Positions 25,101-40,100 of a DNA stretch of 64,000 nucleotides are shown one piece after another (position 1 is the stretch's first letter; each line of letters opens with the position of its first letter). The notes beneath the pieces are model-generated. The model ran no database searches. It was not told the DNA's origin and saw only the letters and a program-made list of their open reading frames with translations. The stretch is taken from the NCBI GenBank assembly GCA_963971305.1, contig OZ020305.1, positions 45,283,750 to 45,347,749 of the forward strand. The letters run 5' to 3'. The translations under genes were made by a program, and so were the position numbers. Source of the DNA: Arcuatula senhousia. Its lineage: Eukaryota; Mollusca; Bivalvia; Mytilida; Mytilidae.

Positions 25101-28100
25101 TATTCTTTCCAAAACTTCATCAAATGGCATCATAGGAAACAGTCTGTGAGCCCAATGTTCTAAATATCTCATGATTATTCTAAGATCCTGTCCCTAAAAT
25201 AATGAATAAAAGGATTAGGAAGAAAGCAACCTAAGAAACTTGCCACTGTGATAACATTTTTACCGAACTGCACAACACTTGACATGTTTGGCTAAGTACA
25301 TGTGTATTTAAATAAGTACAGTTGAACAGGTGTATATAAAAAATTGTTGTATCCCACCCTCCAAACTATGTTTTTATGGCCAAATCGCATAACAGAAATT
25401 GTTGAATGGTACATGTACTGAATTTCAAACATTATGAATGAATTTTTCATGAAAAATTGTTCATAATTGTAGCTTTTAGATAACTTAAAAGTGTGTCATG
25501 GACATATAATGGACGCTGAGCATTTGTATGTCTCAACTCTACATAGTGTGTGGAGGGGAAGGGGATAATATAACCATTGTCAAAGCATTTTTAGAAAGAA
25601 ATATCCCCAAAAAATGTATAGAATACACAGATATAACTTCATATTCTTTTATATATATAACTTTCTTTAATATTTAAAGAAAAATTTTATACTCAATATA
25701 ACTGTGATTAATCCTATTATAAATAAACTAAGTGCACCTTAAAATGCAGTTTTAAACTTGGCCATGTGCCTTATAATGATGTAGTCTTTTTTAATATTCC
25801 AATCAAAGAGGAACATAAAGAGTTACCATATTTGTACTGGATACCTAAACTTCACAAAAATCCGTACAAAGAAAGGTATATACATGTAGCTGGATCTTCA
25901 TCATGTTCAACTACAGAGCTGTCCGTTCATTTAACTAAAATCTTGTCTGCTGTCAAAGAAGGTCAACAAGCATACTGCGACACTATTTATAATCGTAGTG
26001 GAATTAACCATATGTGGATTTTGAAGAACTCAAAAGATTTGTTAGATCATTTTAAATCTAGATCATTTTCTGAGATTCACTCTTTGAAAACGTTCAATTT
26101 TTCAACTTTATACACTACCTTGCCACACGAAAAACTAAAATGTCGCCTGAAAAAACTTCTCGAAAAAGCCTTTTCAAACTCTAGGAATTTTGATGTTTTT
26201 GTGAATGAAATTTGGGTTATAATTCTACCTACTTTTCCAAAACATCTTTCAAAGATAAAGTTTGTTACACACTTGAACAAGTTTGCAGTATGCTTGATTT
26301 CCTCATTGACAACATATTTGTCACCTTCGGAGGAGAGATTTTTCAACAACAAATCGGCATTCCAATGGGCACAAACTGTGCTCCTCTCCTCGCCGATTTG
26401 TTTTTATACTCTTACGAGACTGAATTTCTTCAGGGACTCATAAAGAACAAAAAGATGAAAGAGGCAAGGTCATTTAATCTTACATTCAGATATATTGATG
26501 ATGTCCTTTCTGTCAATAACACTTCATTTGGTAGATGGATTCCTTCAATATATCCTCCTGAGTTGGAGATTAAAGAGACCACCGAATCAAATTGCTTCAC
26601 GTCTTTCTTGGATTTGCACCTCGAATTTGACCCAGGTGGTCATCTCAGTACAAAAATTTACGATAAACGAGACGATTTTAATTTTAAAATTATTAATTTT
26701 CCTCATCTACAGAGCAATATACCTACTTCTCATGCATACGGTGTTTATATTTCACAACTTATTCGATATGCCAGAGCTTGCACACATTTCACAGATTTTT
26801 TAATCAGACACCGATTTCTTTGTGACCGACTTTTGGAGCAGGGCTATAAGAAAATACGTCTCATAGGATCACTAAAAAAATTCTTTCTTCGTTATCAGCT
26901 ACTAGTAGAAAAGTTCAAAATTGAGTTAAAAGATATGATAGTTAATTGTTTTAATTAGTGTTTGACTGGTCTGCTGTACTGAGATGATCATCTTAATATC
27001 CCCATTGTGTCTCACAACTATGTTGTGTTCTATGGTCATTACCGGATCCTAAGATTGCAATGGAAGAGGGAGGTTTGGCGCCATAAAACCTGGTTGAACC
27101 CACCATTTCGTTTGAAATGCCTGTACCAAGTCAGGACCATTGCGATCCACCAATTCTCCGGTATGACTGATTCGTTTTTGTCATTTTCTCTGGACTATGA
27201 GATTGATCATTCAAGTTCGGTAGTTTTGTTATTACCTTTATTTACAACATGTACACATGACCTTAAATTCACCCTATATTGGTAATAAACAACAATCACT
27301 TATGTCACTATGATAATGACAATACACTGTACCATGCTGACATTTATATCATACCTCATGTCCTTTTCCTTTGAACTGTACTTTTTCAAATACTTTGGGA
27401 AGTATTGGTATTCCCCTTTCACCACATAACCTGAAAATATAAAAAAAATATGCCAAAAAGAGAAACTAAAATGGAGGTTTTCCATGGAAGACATATGCTG
27501 TTATCTAAGATGTTATTATTTTGCAAGCGTCTTACTCATAATATTAAATTGAAGAATTTTGTTAAACAGGAAGTTGGTAAGTGACAGACCTGAAATTAAA
27601 TCCCATAATATGGTACCATATGTAGATGTTACATATAAAGAGGCTGTGACAAGCAGTTACTAAGAAAACGATTTCAAACTTCTTTTCCCCAGCCTGCTTG
27701 CCAATTGACATTTTCATTATATATCTCTAATTTTCACTTTATGAAACCTGATCAAAATTGTGGAAGTTCAAGTATATTGGTCTTGACCTGCATGTTAAAA
27801 TATTAACCATGATGCTTCATTGTTGATCTGCACAAAATGTGTCATCATTCATGATCATTGTTATACGATGTCTATCTCTTTTTTTTCAACTTGGAAGATG
27901 CAATTATTGAATTATAAAATAGTTTAAATCGTTTGATAAGTCTACTCCCAGACATAGGTTTGTCTAGTTTTTACATGTATCATATGTCTTTTACACTGAG
28001 TTTTTCATATATCATTATACACTTTGGCATTACGACTTTGGTAGAGCATTTTCGATAAACCTATTTCATTAGAAATCTTTGTTTATCACTTGAATGGAAC

Positions 28101-31100
28101 TTTGCTATCTATCTTGGGGTCGAGAATTTATCTAATCAACTCATGACAGAAGAAGAACCTATTATATTACATTTATAGCAGGTGAAACTTTCTTATTAAT
28201 TATGTCTCCCAAACAAAGTTTTGGGAGACATATTGCTTTTGTCCGGTTTCTTATTATTATTAAGTCCCCCAAACAAAGTTTGGGGACTTATTGTTTTTGC
28301 ACCGTTTCTTATTATTATTATTCTTCCGTTTCTTCCACTTAGTCGTGAACTTGTCCGGAGACCCCAGAGAAAACAACTCCACATATCAATATGAAACTTG
28401 GCAGGATGATAGATTGTAAAGAAAGGAAGCTTCGTTGACAATCGGAATTTTCAAAATGGCCGCCGTTTCCATGGAAACAGGAAAATGGACTAAATATTGG
28501 ACATTGCTATATCTCGGTAACCTAGGTGCGCAGGGTTCTGAAATTTTGTAGGTTGATAGAGCAAAACATTCTCTTTAATAATATGAAAAAAAATTTTGAA
28601 GCGATATTTACGGTTTTCGAGATATAGACAATAATGTAATTTCAAGGGAGATAATCGGGTCAAAATTTTGAAAGTGCTTCGATTTACATGAAAATTGATA
28701 TTTAGGTTTTTTTTTTGACATGCTAAAGAGAATAGTGGCAAATGACAATCGGAAATTTCAAAATGGCCGCCGTTTCCGAGAAATTGCGGAAAGGTCATTA
28801 TATAGGACATTGAGGATATCTCGGTAACCTAGGTGCCTAGGACTTTGTAACTTGGTATGATTATAGAGCTTGATGAGTACTACAAAATTACGAAAAAAAA
28901 ATTAGCGGAATTTTCAAAATGGCTGCCGTTTCCGAGAAATTGCGGAAAGGTCATTATATAGGACATTGAGGATATCTCGGTAACCTAGGTGCGTAGGACT
29001 TTGTAACTTGGTATGATTATAGAGCTTGATGAGTACTACAAAAATACGGGAAAAAAAATACTGAAGAGACATTTACGGTTTTTGCACTATTTGCGAATTT
29101 GTGATTTTTTGGGGCCAAAGTTAGGTATTTTTACAAAGTGCTTAGATTTGAATGAAAATTGGTACAGAGGGGTTTTAATGGATGACAAACTTAGACGTGA
29201 TGTTAAAATGTTTAAAAAATTGGCCATTTTGACTGTTTCCAAGTTAATGCATAAAGGTCATTATATTTTATGGTTTTATGGACAAAATTTTATTTTGTAA
29301 TTGGAAACAAACATTGAAGTACCCATTTAGTTTTCAATGCAATAAGGAAATGTTATTCATCCGGAGTACATGCTATTAATTTATTGCCTTTTTCGTGTCA
29401 TTCGATTTTTTTTCACCACAGATCGTGCCATTCGATTTTTTTTTCACCACAGATTTCAGAAAAACACCCATCTGTAAGTATACTATTAAGAATACAAGCA
29501 TGATGTAAGTATATAAAGAATACTAGCATGATGTGATTAAGTATATAAAGAATACTAGCATGATGTAAGCTATCATTTTGAAAATAAATGTTTAATTGGT
29601 TGTATGAAATTAAGTGTTCAAAATGTTTAAAAAGGATTGTTTTGACAATAAAAGCAATTATTTCCCAATAAAGAATAACTGTTTCCCAATGAAGAATAAC
29701 TGAGGGATAATATGCTCTTTGTATTTCCAATACAAATTGAAGCAATTTAAATACAAATTAAAACAATTTTTTTGTTGACGCAACAAAAAGTGGGACCTGG
29801 GGTATTATGTTATACCCATACCCATCAAACTTAAGCTTTATTCCTGTCATTCAGTACATATGTCCATCTGTATCTTTTTTTCAAATAATTCATTTAAAAT
29901 TGATGCTTGTAGTCACCAACGGAAGAAAATTAAAACAGGAGTTTTAAGACATAATTGTGTTTTTTGCATTGGTTTCCTGTATCATATGTATGTATTTACC
30001 ATATTGTTATTGTATTGATGTATAATAAAGTATTTTTTGGGTTTTTTTTTCAGAGAGAAGTTTCCAGTTTTATAGCAGAAATAGAAAGCGGCACATGTAA
30101 GTCATAAGAGTTGACATATGAAATGAACGACATGACATTCAGACACTACAACAAAGTTCCAGACATTTAGAATGCATATTATTTTTTTACCCTGGATTTG
30201 TTCAAGTATGGTCTGGCTGATATTTTCTTTTAAATAGATTGTTATAGCAACTCCTGCATCATTGAACCAAATGTCATTTATCATTGTTTGTTAATTTCAT
30301 CATTTTAGATAAAGAAGATGGTAAAGAAGAAAAGGTCAGCAGCTGCTATAAGAAAAGCTGATAAATTACGCAAACAGCAAAGCAGATTACAGGTAAAACT
30401 CTTTTGAGAATCATCTTCATAGATCGGCAATAAATATTCCAATTTTCCTCTCTATTCAACATAAAAAAGAATCGGAATAGAATTACTGTGAATGATATCT
30501 AAAACAAATAGACGATATTGAGATCTGGAATAAGTGTACGTGACTTAACTAATAATCTATCTAACCCTAATTCAATTTTCAGATAACTCTTTTTATTTTT
30601 CTCTCATAGTTACCTGTAAAAACCAATTACCTGTAAAATCTAAACAAAGGAATTTGGTTTAGTCCTTTGATACCACTACAACATCATTTGATACCACTAC
30701 GTACAACATCAGTAACGTTTATACATATAAAAACAAGACAACCAGTACCAAGTAGTGTAAATCAATAGACAATTACAAGACAAGCATCCCTCAGCAAAAA
30801 CAAACTTAAATAGGTTAAAAAATTGTATTCCGGATGCCCCTCTGTTCAAATCCATAACTGTATATTAATATTTTTTAAAAATTTTGTATTAAAAGTGTTC
30901 AATTTTTAAATTCCAGATTGTGGAATCCTTCAAATTTATCCCACCTGATAGCACTTGGAGAAACCAGCAACTTCATAACTTATTTATACCTCATCAGTTC
31001 CCTGATACAGCTGAAAATAACCAACAAATTAACATACCATTAACACCACCTAAGGCTGTACGTAGAATAACAGGCGATGGAAATTGTTTGTTCCGTGCTC

Positions 31101-34100
31101 TTTCATATGCTTTAAGCGAGTCAGAAGACTATCATATGGAAATTAGGTCAGCTATTTGTAATTTCATGAGACTTGTGCCAGATGATATCAAATATTTGTT
31201 GCCAAATAGTGCCAATGGAAATGTGCACCAATATTTAGCCATTTCTCAGATGGAATGTCCAGGAGTATGGGGGACTGAAGTTGAAATACTAACAGCAGCA
31301 GTAGTTCTACAGGCAAATATTTATGTGTATTCACAGACAGGTGTACACTGGAGGTGGATCAAGCATTCCCCAATGAATAGTGACAATGAATATGGAATTT
31401 ACTTATTCCATAAAGATGGGAATCATTTTGAGGTTGTTGTTGCTGTTGAAAATTCAGCCATTCCATCAAATCTACCTGTGAATCTGTATTACAATCCTCA
31501 TGATGATAGCATGAAGAACTATAGAAATAGGAAAGCTGAATCTGCTAAAAAAGTAATGAATAAAAAGTGTGAACTTGACCAGGACTATAGAGCACAGAAA
31601 TCTAATTATGACAAAAACAGATATGCTAATGATCCATCCTTTTCTGATAAGAAAAGACAAAATGCCAAGAATCAATATTCAAACCCATCTGTTTCAACTA
31701 AAAAAAAACAGACATGCAAGAATTTATATTCAGATCCAACAATTGCTGCAAAATTGAAACAATTATCAAGAGATTCTTATTTAGCTAATGCAGAAAAGAA
31801 AAAGAGACAATCAAGAGACAGATACCATAGTAATGTTGATTATAGATCAAAGAAAAAGCAGGCATCTGTTTTGAGGTACTGTGCAAACACTGTCTTTAGA
31901 AATAAATTGAAAATACTTTCAAGACAAAAGTATAAGAGCTTCCCTGCATTTAGAGAAAAGTTAAAGGCAAATAGCAAAAACAAATATCAGAGGTTTTCTG
32001 TGTTTAGAAACAATCTCAAAGCTGCATCAGTAAAGAAGTATGCAACATGTCCACTCTTTCGACTGGTATTGAAAAAATCTCTACAGACTAAGTATCATAA
32101 CAGTGCTGAAATACAAGACCAAAAAAAAGATCGTGTAAAAGCATCAAGGAAATTGATTCACCAATCAGTACGAACTTTTAAAAGGACTATTGGTAAATCA
32201 CCAAAGTATGTATGTAGAGTGTGTATTCGACTCCTTTACAGAAAACAAGTAAAGAAGTATGTGGAGAAACGTTATTATAAATCAAATACAAAACAATTGA
32301 AGGAAACAGCAGAGAAATGTTTCACTGGAACTTTCTCACATGTATGTGATAACATGTGTACCAAGAGTTGCTGGATGAAGTTATTGGAAAAGGATAAAAA
32401 TTGGATTTGCCATACATGCGACAGACACCTGCGGAAAGGAAATATGCCACCACAGGCATTGGCTAACAACCTTTTTCTGTCTAAAGTTCCAGAACTATTG
32501 GCACATCTAAATGTTCTTGAAAGACAACTAGTTTCACTCAGAATTCCTTTCATGAAGATGCTTTCCCTACCACGTGGTGGACAGAAAGGAGTGAAAGGGC
32601 CAGTTGTGAATGTACCGTCTGATATCAGTTCTGTTACAAGTTCATTACCTAGAAATATACACGAGGCACAACTTGTCAAGGTCAAATTGAAACGTAAGAC
32701 TTCCTACAAAGGTCATTATACCTTCAAATGGATTAATCCTGTCAGTGTTGTAAATGCAATCAAATATTTAAAAGATCACAACTTGTGGTATCAGAATGTC
32801 AGCATACATGAATCATGGCTACAGGATAATGATGATAGAGATTTAATTCAGAGAGATCAGGATTTAAATGATATCAGTGACAATGAATCCATCGAACAAC
32901 ATCTGCTTGACATTTCAAGTGATTCAGATATGAAGTCAACAGAGGCTGAAAATGATTCAGATGAAGAATCAGTTGAAGGATCTGATATAGCCAATGCTCA
33001 GAATAGTATCCCAGTAGAGTCATGTTTTCAACCAATTGATATGGGACAGGAGATACTTGATTCCAGCAAGACTCTCTGTATAGCTCCTGCAGAGAATCAG
33101 ACACCCCAGAACATATTTCTTGAAGATGGGTCAGAGGCAATGGCATTTCCCACCCTTCTGCCAGATGGTCACTTTGGACTGTTCGAAAAAAGAGAAATTA
33201 AACTTTCACCATCTAAGTACTTTAATGCCAGATTGTTCTCAGCAGATAATCGTTTTGCCAGTAACAAGGAATACTTATTCTTTGCCCAATACGTAACTGA
33301 GATCAACAGAGTATCTTCAAATATATCATTGGCTTTAAGGCAAGGGAAACAAACTACAGATGATGGCCAACCTGTCACAGCATCAATGTTAATGCAATCA
33401 GATCCTGTTCAAAACATCCTGAAGTCAGATGTTGGATTTAGGTTCCTTCAACCCATACGGGGAACTCCCCCCTACTGGCAGCGTACCATGAAGGACCTGT
33501 ATGCCATGATCCATCAAATTGGCATTCCTACTTGGTTCGTGACATTTTCTGCCGCTGAAACAAGATGGCCTGATGTTATGGAAACACTCTTGTTTCTGAA
33601 CAATGATGATAGACAGCCTGCAGATCTTGATTGGCAAGAAAAGTGTTCATTGATAGCTGACAATCCTGTGATTTGTGCTCGGATGTTTGATCACCGTGTC
33701 AAAGCTTTGTTTTCTGATCTGATAATGTCTCCATCATGTCCAATAGGCCAAGTCATCGATTATTTTTATCGTACAGAGTTTCAACAACGAGGATCACCAC
33801 ACATACACTGCCTTTTCTGGATAAAAGATGCACCCAAGCTCGGTGAAGATAGTGATGAGGATGTTTGCAGGTTTATAGATCAATATATTAGCTGCAGAAT
33901 GCCAGACAAGGATCTTGATCCGGAGCTATTTGACATCATCTCTGTTGTTCAAATTCATAGCAAGTCACATACTAAATCATGCACAAAGTATAACAGTACT
34001 TGTCGGTTTAACTTCCCTAGACCGCCAATCCGCAAAACTTTCATTGCTAGAGCTGAATCAGATGAGGGAGATGACAAAACTATAAAACAGCCTTCTACAG

Positions 34101-37100
34101 CTGCTGAGTTGGATCAATTGTCAAAGGCAGCCAGTAGAGATGCAAAGCAAATTCTGAGAGAAATTTGGATTTTAGTGTCAAGTGCAGAGGATACCAATAT
34201 GTCTATGACTGAAATTCTTCAATTGGTCAATGTATCTTATGCAGAATTTAAACAATGTCTCAAAGATGTTGCTAAGCGCAATACTGTCCACAACCAACGA
34301 CAGTTATCTGACATATGGGTTAACAACTACAACGAGCATTTATCTCGGGCATGGAATGCCAATATCGACATTCAGTTTGTCACCGATGCATATGCTTGTG
34401 TTGCATATATTTTATCTTATATTAGTAAGGCAGAGACAGAAATGGGGGACTTATTGCAGAACGCAAAGAATGAAGCAGCAGAGGGAAATGCAGATGCAGC
34501 ATCAGCACTAAAGAAGATAGCAAGTGTATACATGCATAATAGAGAGGTTTCAGCTCAAGAGGCTATATATCGTGTTTGTGGCCTACACTTAAAACAATGT
34601 ACAAGAGAGGTGATGTTTATTCCCGCAGGAAGCAACATCTTTCGAATGAGCTTACCCTTAAGAGTTATTAAATCTAGATCAAGACAAGATGCTGAAGATC
34701 AAAATATTTGGATGGTTTCCCTACATGAAAAATATTATGCTCGACCACATAATCCTGCATTCAATGATATATCCTTGGCAGAGTTTGTTTCTAAGTATTT
34801 TATCATACCTAAGTCTCAGAAACCAAAGTCAACTTCTACATCACCAGTACTTGAGCTTCAGAATGATCTTGGGTATATAAAGGAAAGAAAACCTGGTAAA
34901 GAGGCTGTGATTAGGTATCCTAGGTTTAAGCAAGACAAAAACCCAGAAGATTACTATTTGTCAATGTTGCAACTATTCCTCCCTCATAGAAAGTCCTTCT
35001 CAGTTCCTACTGGATCTCATAGCTATGAAGATTTCGTAAAAAATGGTTCTGTTGGCAAGCGATCAGTAATCAATATAATTGAGGAGAATAGACACCATTT
35101 TGAAATTAATACTGAAGAATTAGAAAAAGCATGGGAAGATGTACAAGAAGGGAGAATCCAGGAAGAATCATGGGGTTCTGTGGCTGCAGAGGCAGAGGTT
35201 GACAGGCTAGAGGCTGAAAGGGAAAAGGAGGATGTCATAATGGATGAATCAGAGATTATACCAGAACTAACAACTGACAATCATCCCGAGAAACAGTATT
35301 CTGCCTTTCATTATGAGGCCCCAGAGGTTTCAGAACAAGAGAGACAAGCTTCATTACGCAGTATGAATAATACTCAACAGCAAGTATTTTACAAAATAAG
35401 AGATTGGACTTTGCAAGTTCAGAGAAAGGAGAAACCTGAGCCATTTTTTGTATTCTTAACTGGAGGGGCTGGAACAGGAAAATCTCATCTAATTCGATGC
35501 TTATATCATGAGACTACCAGAATCCTATCAAATTTTACAGATTCTCCTGATTCTACAACAGTTCTACTAACAGCTCCAACAGGCACTGCGGCATTTAATA
35601 TTCAAGGGATGACAATTCATTCCGCATTTGCCATCAATAAAAATGCAGTTTTGCCTTATAAACCATTAGGAGAAAACATACTCAACACACTAAGGTCTAA
35701 ATTTGGAAATCTAAAGATTCTGATAATTGATGAAATCTCAATGGTGGACCAAAAGATTCTCAGTTACATTCATGGACGTTTGTGTCAAATCAATCATACC
35801 AAGCAGCCCTTTGGCAATGTATCCATACTAGCTGTTGGAGACTTTTACCAGCTCCCTCCAGTTAAAGGACTAGCACTATACAAGAGAAGAGAACTAGACT
35901 TTTTAGATCTATGGAATGGTCACTTTTCAATTGTTGTTCTTACTGAGATCATGCGCCAGAAAGATGACTGCAAATTTGCTAACATGCTGAATAGGATAAG
36001 GACACACATTCGTGGTCAATCACTGATGCAAGAAGACCTTTCAGCTTTAGAAAATGCCTCTAGAATTGAGACACCAGAAGAAGCAACTAATGCCCTACAT
36101 ATTTTTCCAACCAACAAAGAGGTGAACATGCACAATCAAGCTATGATAGGGAAAGTATGTAAATCCATCTATATATCTGTTGCTAAAGATTACTACACAG
36201 ATGTTCTTACTGGTCGCATGAGACAAAAGGACGAACCATATATTACTTGTTCTGCAGAAGATTTACAAACAGAAGTACAACTTGGCATTGGAGCAAGGAT
36301 AATGCTTACTCGGAATTTGGATATTGAGGACGGATTGGTCAATGGTGCATTTGGCTCTGTTGTTGGAATAGATATTGACTCATCTGAACAAGTAGCTGCT
36401 GTTTTTGTAAAGTTTGATAATAGCAAAATTGGCAGAAAGTGCATGGGAAAACAAGTTGTCACGAAGCCTTCACTTCAAGGATCAGTAAAGATTAAATTAT
36501 TTTCAGATACACTTTGTGGAAGAAAAGTGACGAGAAAACAGTTGCCATTGAAACTAGCTTGGGGGGCAACTATCCACAAAGTTCAGGGGATGACTGTGGA
36601 GCAGATTGTGGTTTCACTGAAAAACATATTCCAGCCAGGCATGGCATATGTAGCATTGAGTCGGGCCACATCATTAGCAGGACTCTATATCTTGGAGTTC
36701 AACCCTGATACAATTTACTGTTCTGAAAACATTACTGAAGCTTTAAATTCAATGCAACCATTTCTTTCAGTGGAACCTCCGTTGCAAGTAAGTGCCTTTG
36801 TTCTTGTTGTGCATAATACCCAAGGCCTAATTCCACATATAGAAGACATTAAGACTATCAAGCAGTTTCATACAGCTGATGTTATCTGCTTAACAGAGAC
36901 TTGGCTATTACAGGGACAAACTGTTTCAGCAGCATTATTTCCAGATCATAAGATGTACAATATGCCAAGGTCAGAGGCATTTGAAACGAATCATGATATG
37001 CTGAGAAAGATCGCAACAATGGATAGAGGTGGTGTATCTGTATTTGTCAAAAGCACTCATCTTCATACAAGGTTTAACTTCAAAACTAAAAACTTAGAAG

Positions 37101-40100
37101 CAATCGGAGCAATTGTCAATAATGTAGTTATAGTGACAATTTACAGATCACAGTCATACAATTTGAATTTGTTTATAGAAAATGTTGCTGAGCTTTTGAG
37201 AGAGATTGAAGCATTGAATTTACCAAGTATTGTTGTTGGAGACTTCAACTGTAACATCTTGAAATCTAGTGATAATTCTCTAGTCAGAATGTTTGAAGGG
37301 TTTAGATACAAACAACTAGTTACAGTGCCAACAACAGAGGGAGGATCCTGTTTGGATCTAGTTTTTGTGTATGGATTTATTGATGAATGTAATATCTCAA
37401 TAATTCCTACATTCTATAGCTATCATGATGCCTTAAAGATAGCATTGATTGACAAGCAATAGACACATGATATACAATTTTTATAAAGTGATTAAAAATT
37501 CTGGAGTATTTGAAAATTTGCATCTTTGACTCATATTTGCTAGTAAAGTTATAACTTCTATACAATTTCATCTTTTTCATTTGTAGTCAGCATGGGTTTT
37601 CTGTGCTAAACTACAATCATTTACTCATCTGTATATACACCTATTAATAGTTAAAGTTTAGTGATTTTTTTTTTTTGCAATTTTGAAGTCAAGTTTTAAC
37701 TTTCTTTTATTTCATAGTCTCATGTTTTTTTTTAGTGCACAGTTTTATTGATCAAATATTTCAAATTTTAAACAGGTTTCAGTTCAAGATATTTAATGTT
37801 CTTAATAACTTCAGTACCGGTGAATGGGAATTGTCCCGCTCGCTGATCTAATTATTTCATGTTCTTGAATTTTAATTTTTTTTTAGTAAAACTGTGTAAT
37901 GTACAAATACTGTAAATATCGCTTAATTCACCCTTTCCCATATCAATTTTGAGGTTTTTTTTATGAAAAATATTCCTTGCTCAATTGATTAATTGTGACA
38001 ACTAATATATGATCTCATCTCTTTCATTTGTAGTTTTTATGGTTGTTCACACTAAAAACTAGGCGCTAAACTACAATCGTTTACTCGTTGACAAATACAA
38101 TAGTTACAGTTTTATTGATTTTTTTTTAAAAATGCATCTTTGACTCATATTTGCTAGTAAAGTTTTAACTTCTAATCAATTTCATCTTTTTCATTTGTAG
38201 TCAGCATGGGTTTTCTGTGCTAAACTACAATCATTTACTCATCTGTATATACACCTATTAATAGTTAATAGTTAAAGTTTAGTGATTTTTTTTTTTGCAA
38301 TTTTGAAGTCAAGTTTTAACTTTCTTTTATTTCATAGTCTCATGTTTTTTTTAGTGCACAGTTTTATTGATCAAATATTTCAAATTTTAAACAGGTTTAA
38401 GTTCAAGATATTTAATGTTCTTAATAACTTCAGTACCGGTGAATGGGAATTGTCCCGCTCGCTGATCTAATTATTTCATGTTCTTGAATTTTAATTTTTT
38501 TCAGTAAAACTGTGTAATGTACAAATACTGTAAATATCGCTAAATTCACCCTTTCCCATATCAATTTTGAGTTTTTTTTATGAAAAATATTCATTGCTCA
38601 ATTGATTAATTGTGACAACTAATATATGATCTCATCTCTTTCATTTGTAGTTTTTATGGGTGTTCACACTAAAAACTAATCATTTACTTGTTGACAAATA
38701 CAATAGTTACAGTTTTATTGATTTTTTTAAAAATTTGCATCTTTGACTCATATTTGCTAGTAAAGTTTTAACTTCTAATCAATTTCATCTTTTTCATTTG
38801 TAGTCAGCATGGGTTTTCTGTGCTAAACTACAATCATTTACTCATCTGCATATACACCTATTAATAGTTAAAGTTTAGTGATTTTTTTTATTTGCAATTT
38901 TGAAGTCAAGTTTTAACTTCTTTTATTTCATAGTTAGCGGGGTTTTTTTTGTAATATACTGTATACAATTTCTGTTTTGACCACACTCAAGATAAAATTC
39001 CTGTCTATTAAAATATGTTTATGTCAATTTAGATACTCTGTCTACATATGGACTTGTTAAGGGTGTGGGAAAAGATGGCTGTAGGGGAGGAGGAGCTAGG
39101 CCACCATTTATAAAAAAGATAAACTTAAGATAATTCAATGAAATTAATCCTGTGTAACAAGGAGTCATATGTTTCACATGTCATTTTTTTTGTAATTTGC
39201 AAATTTTATAGGATTATGCCATTCTTATATGCAAATTTTATAGTACTTTTACTTTTTCCTTCTTCTGTAGATGTCTGTCATATAGGCAACTGTGCCTCTC
39301 TGACCCATCTCAAATATGTAGCTGCCCACTTCGGTCCATATATGTCAGGCTCAAATTTTATTTGCAGCGTTTTCCAGTCTTTGTTTAATATAGGAGTTTA
39401 ATCATTCTCATTTGCATATTTTATAAGAGTTAAATCATTCTTTTATGCAAATTTTAAAGGAGTATTATCATTCTCATTTGCAAATTTTATAGGAGTTGTA
39501 TCATTCCCATTTACAAATTTTATAGGAGTTGTATCATTCCCATTTACAAATTTTATAGGAGTTGTATCATTCCCATTTACAAATTTTATAGGAGTTGTAT
39601 CATTCCCATTTACAAATTTTATAGGAGTTTATATTGTATGTTATAATGTTGTCATTATAGACATACCAAGAGATGGGAGTATTGAAGTTACTTACCATCA
39701 TCTCTTATAGGGAGAGGTTATGGATGGCTGTAGGGGAGGAGGAGGCCATTTTTTATAGGGATCAATATCAATATAATTTAGGAGAAGTAAGTGATCTTTA
39801 ATATGGAGTTATTTATGGAGGAGTGACAGCATGTCTTGTTTTGGGAGACATTTTTTGATGGCTTCGGTTTTTAATGTGCTGAAGAAAAAAGTGACAAATA
39901 TGGGACGTTTGGGGGACTTTGTGACTTGCTTGCAATCACAGTTAATACTTGTTCTTCTTCTTTTTTCTTTCCGTTCAATCTTGTCCGCGCGTTTTCTCTG
40001 AGATGTATTGCCCAACCAATATGAAACTTTGGGAATATGTTGAGGCTGACCTGAAGTTGTTCCAACGACTTTTAAAATTTTCAAAATGGCCGCCGTTTTC

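Larger units (their letters stand above)
28261..39952. mobile_element. B: complete autonomous Helentron, 11.7 kb
   Basis: Left end at 28261: hairpin AGTCCCCCAAAC..GTTTGGGGACTT. Right end at about 39906-39952: GTTTGGGGGACT, then hairpin GTGACTTGCTTGCAATCAC, then TATTAATACTTGTT-type end (complement starts AACAAG). Inserted in the TTATTATTA tract of element A, with no visible target duplication. It carries a full-length transposase gene on the plus strand (30318-37462), upstream repeats resembling A (TATCTCGGTAACCTAGGTGC near 28511, 28818, 28977), three 613-bp repeats downstream, and a 32-bp minisatellite. The intact ORF and matching ends suggest a young, possibly active copy. Confidence 0.78.

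Noticed and set aside
30318..37462. Reading the large protein as a host Pif1 helicase gene
   Set aside because: The HUH Rep motif, OTU and C-terminal endonuclease, plus matched element ends, make it a Helentron transposase.
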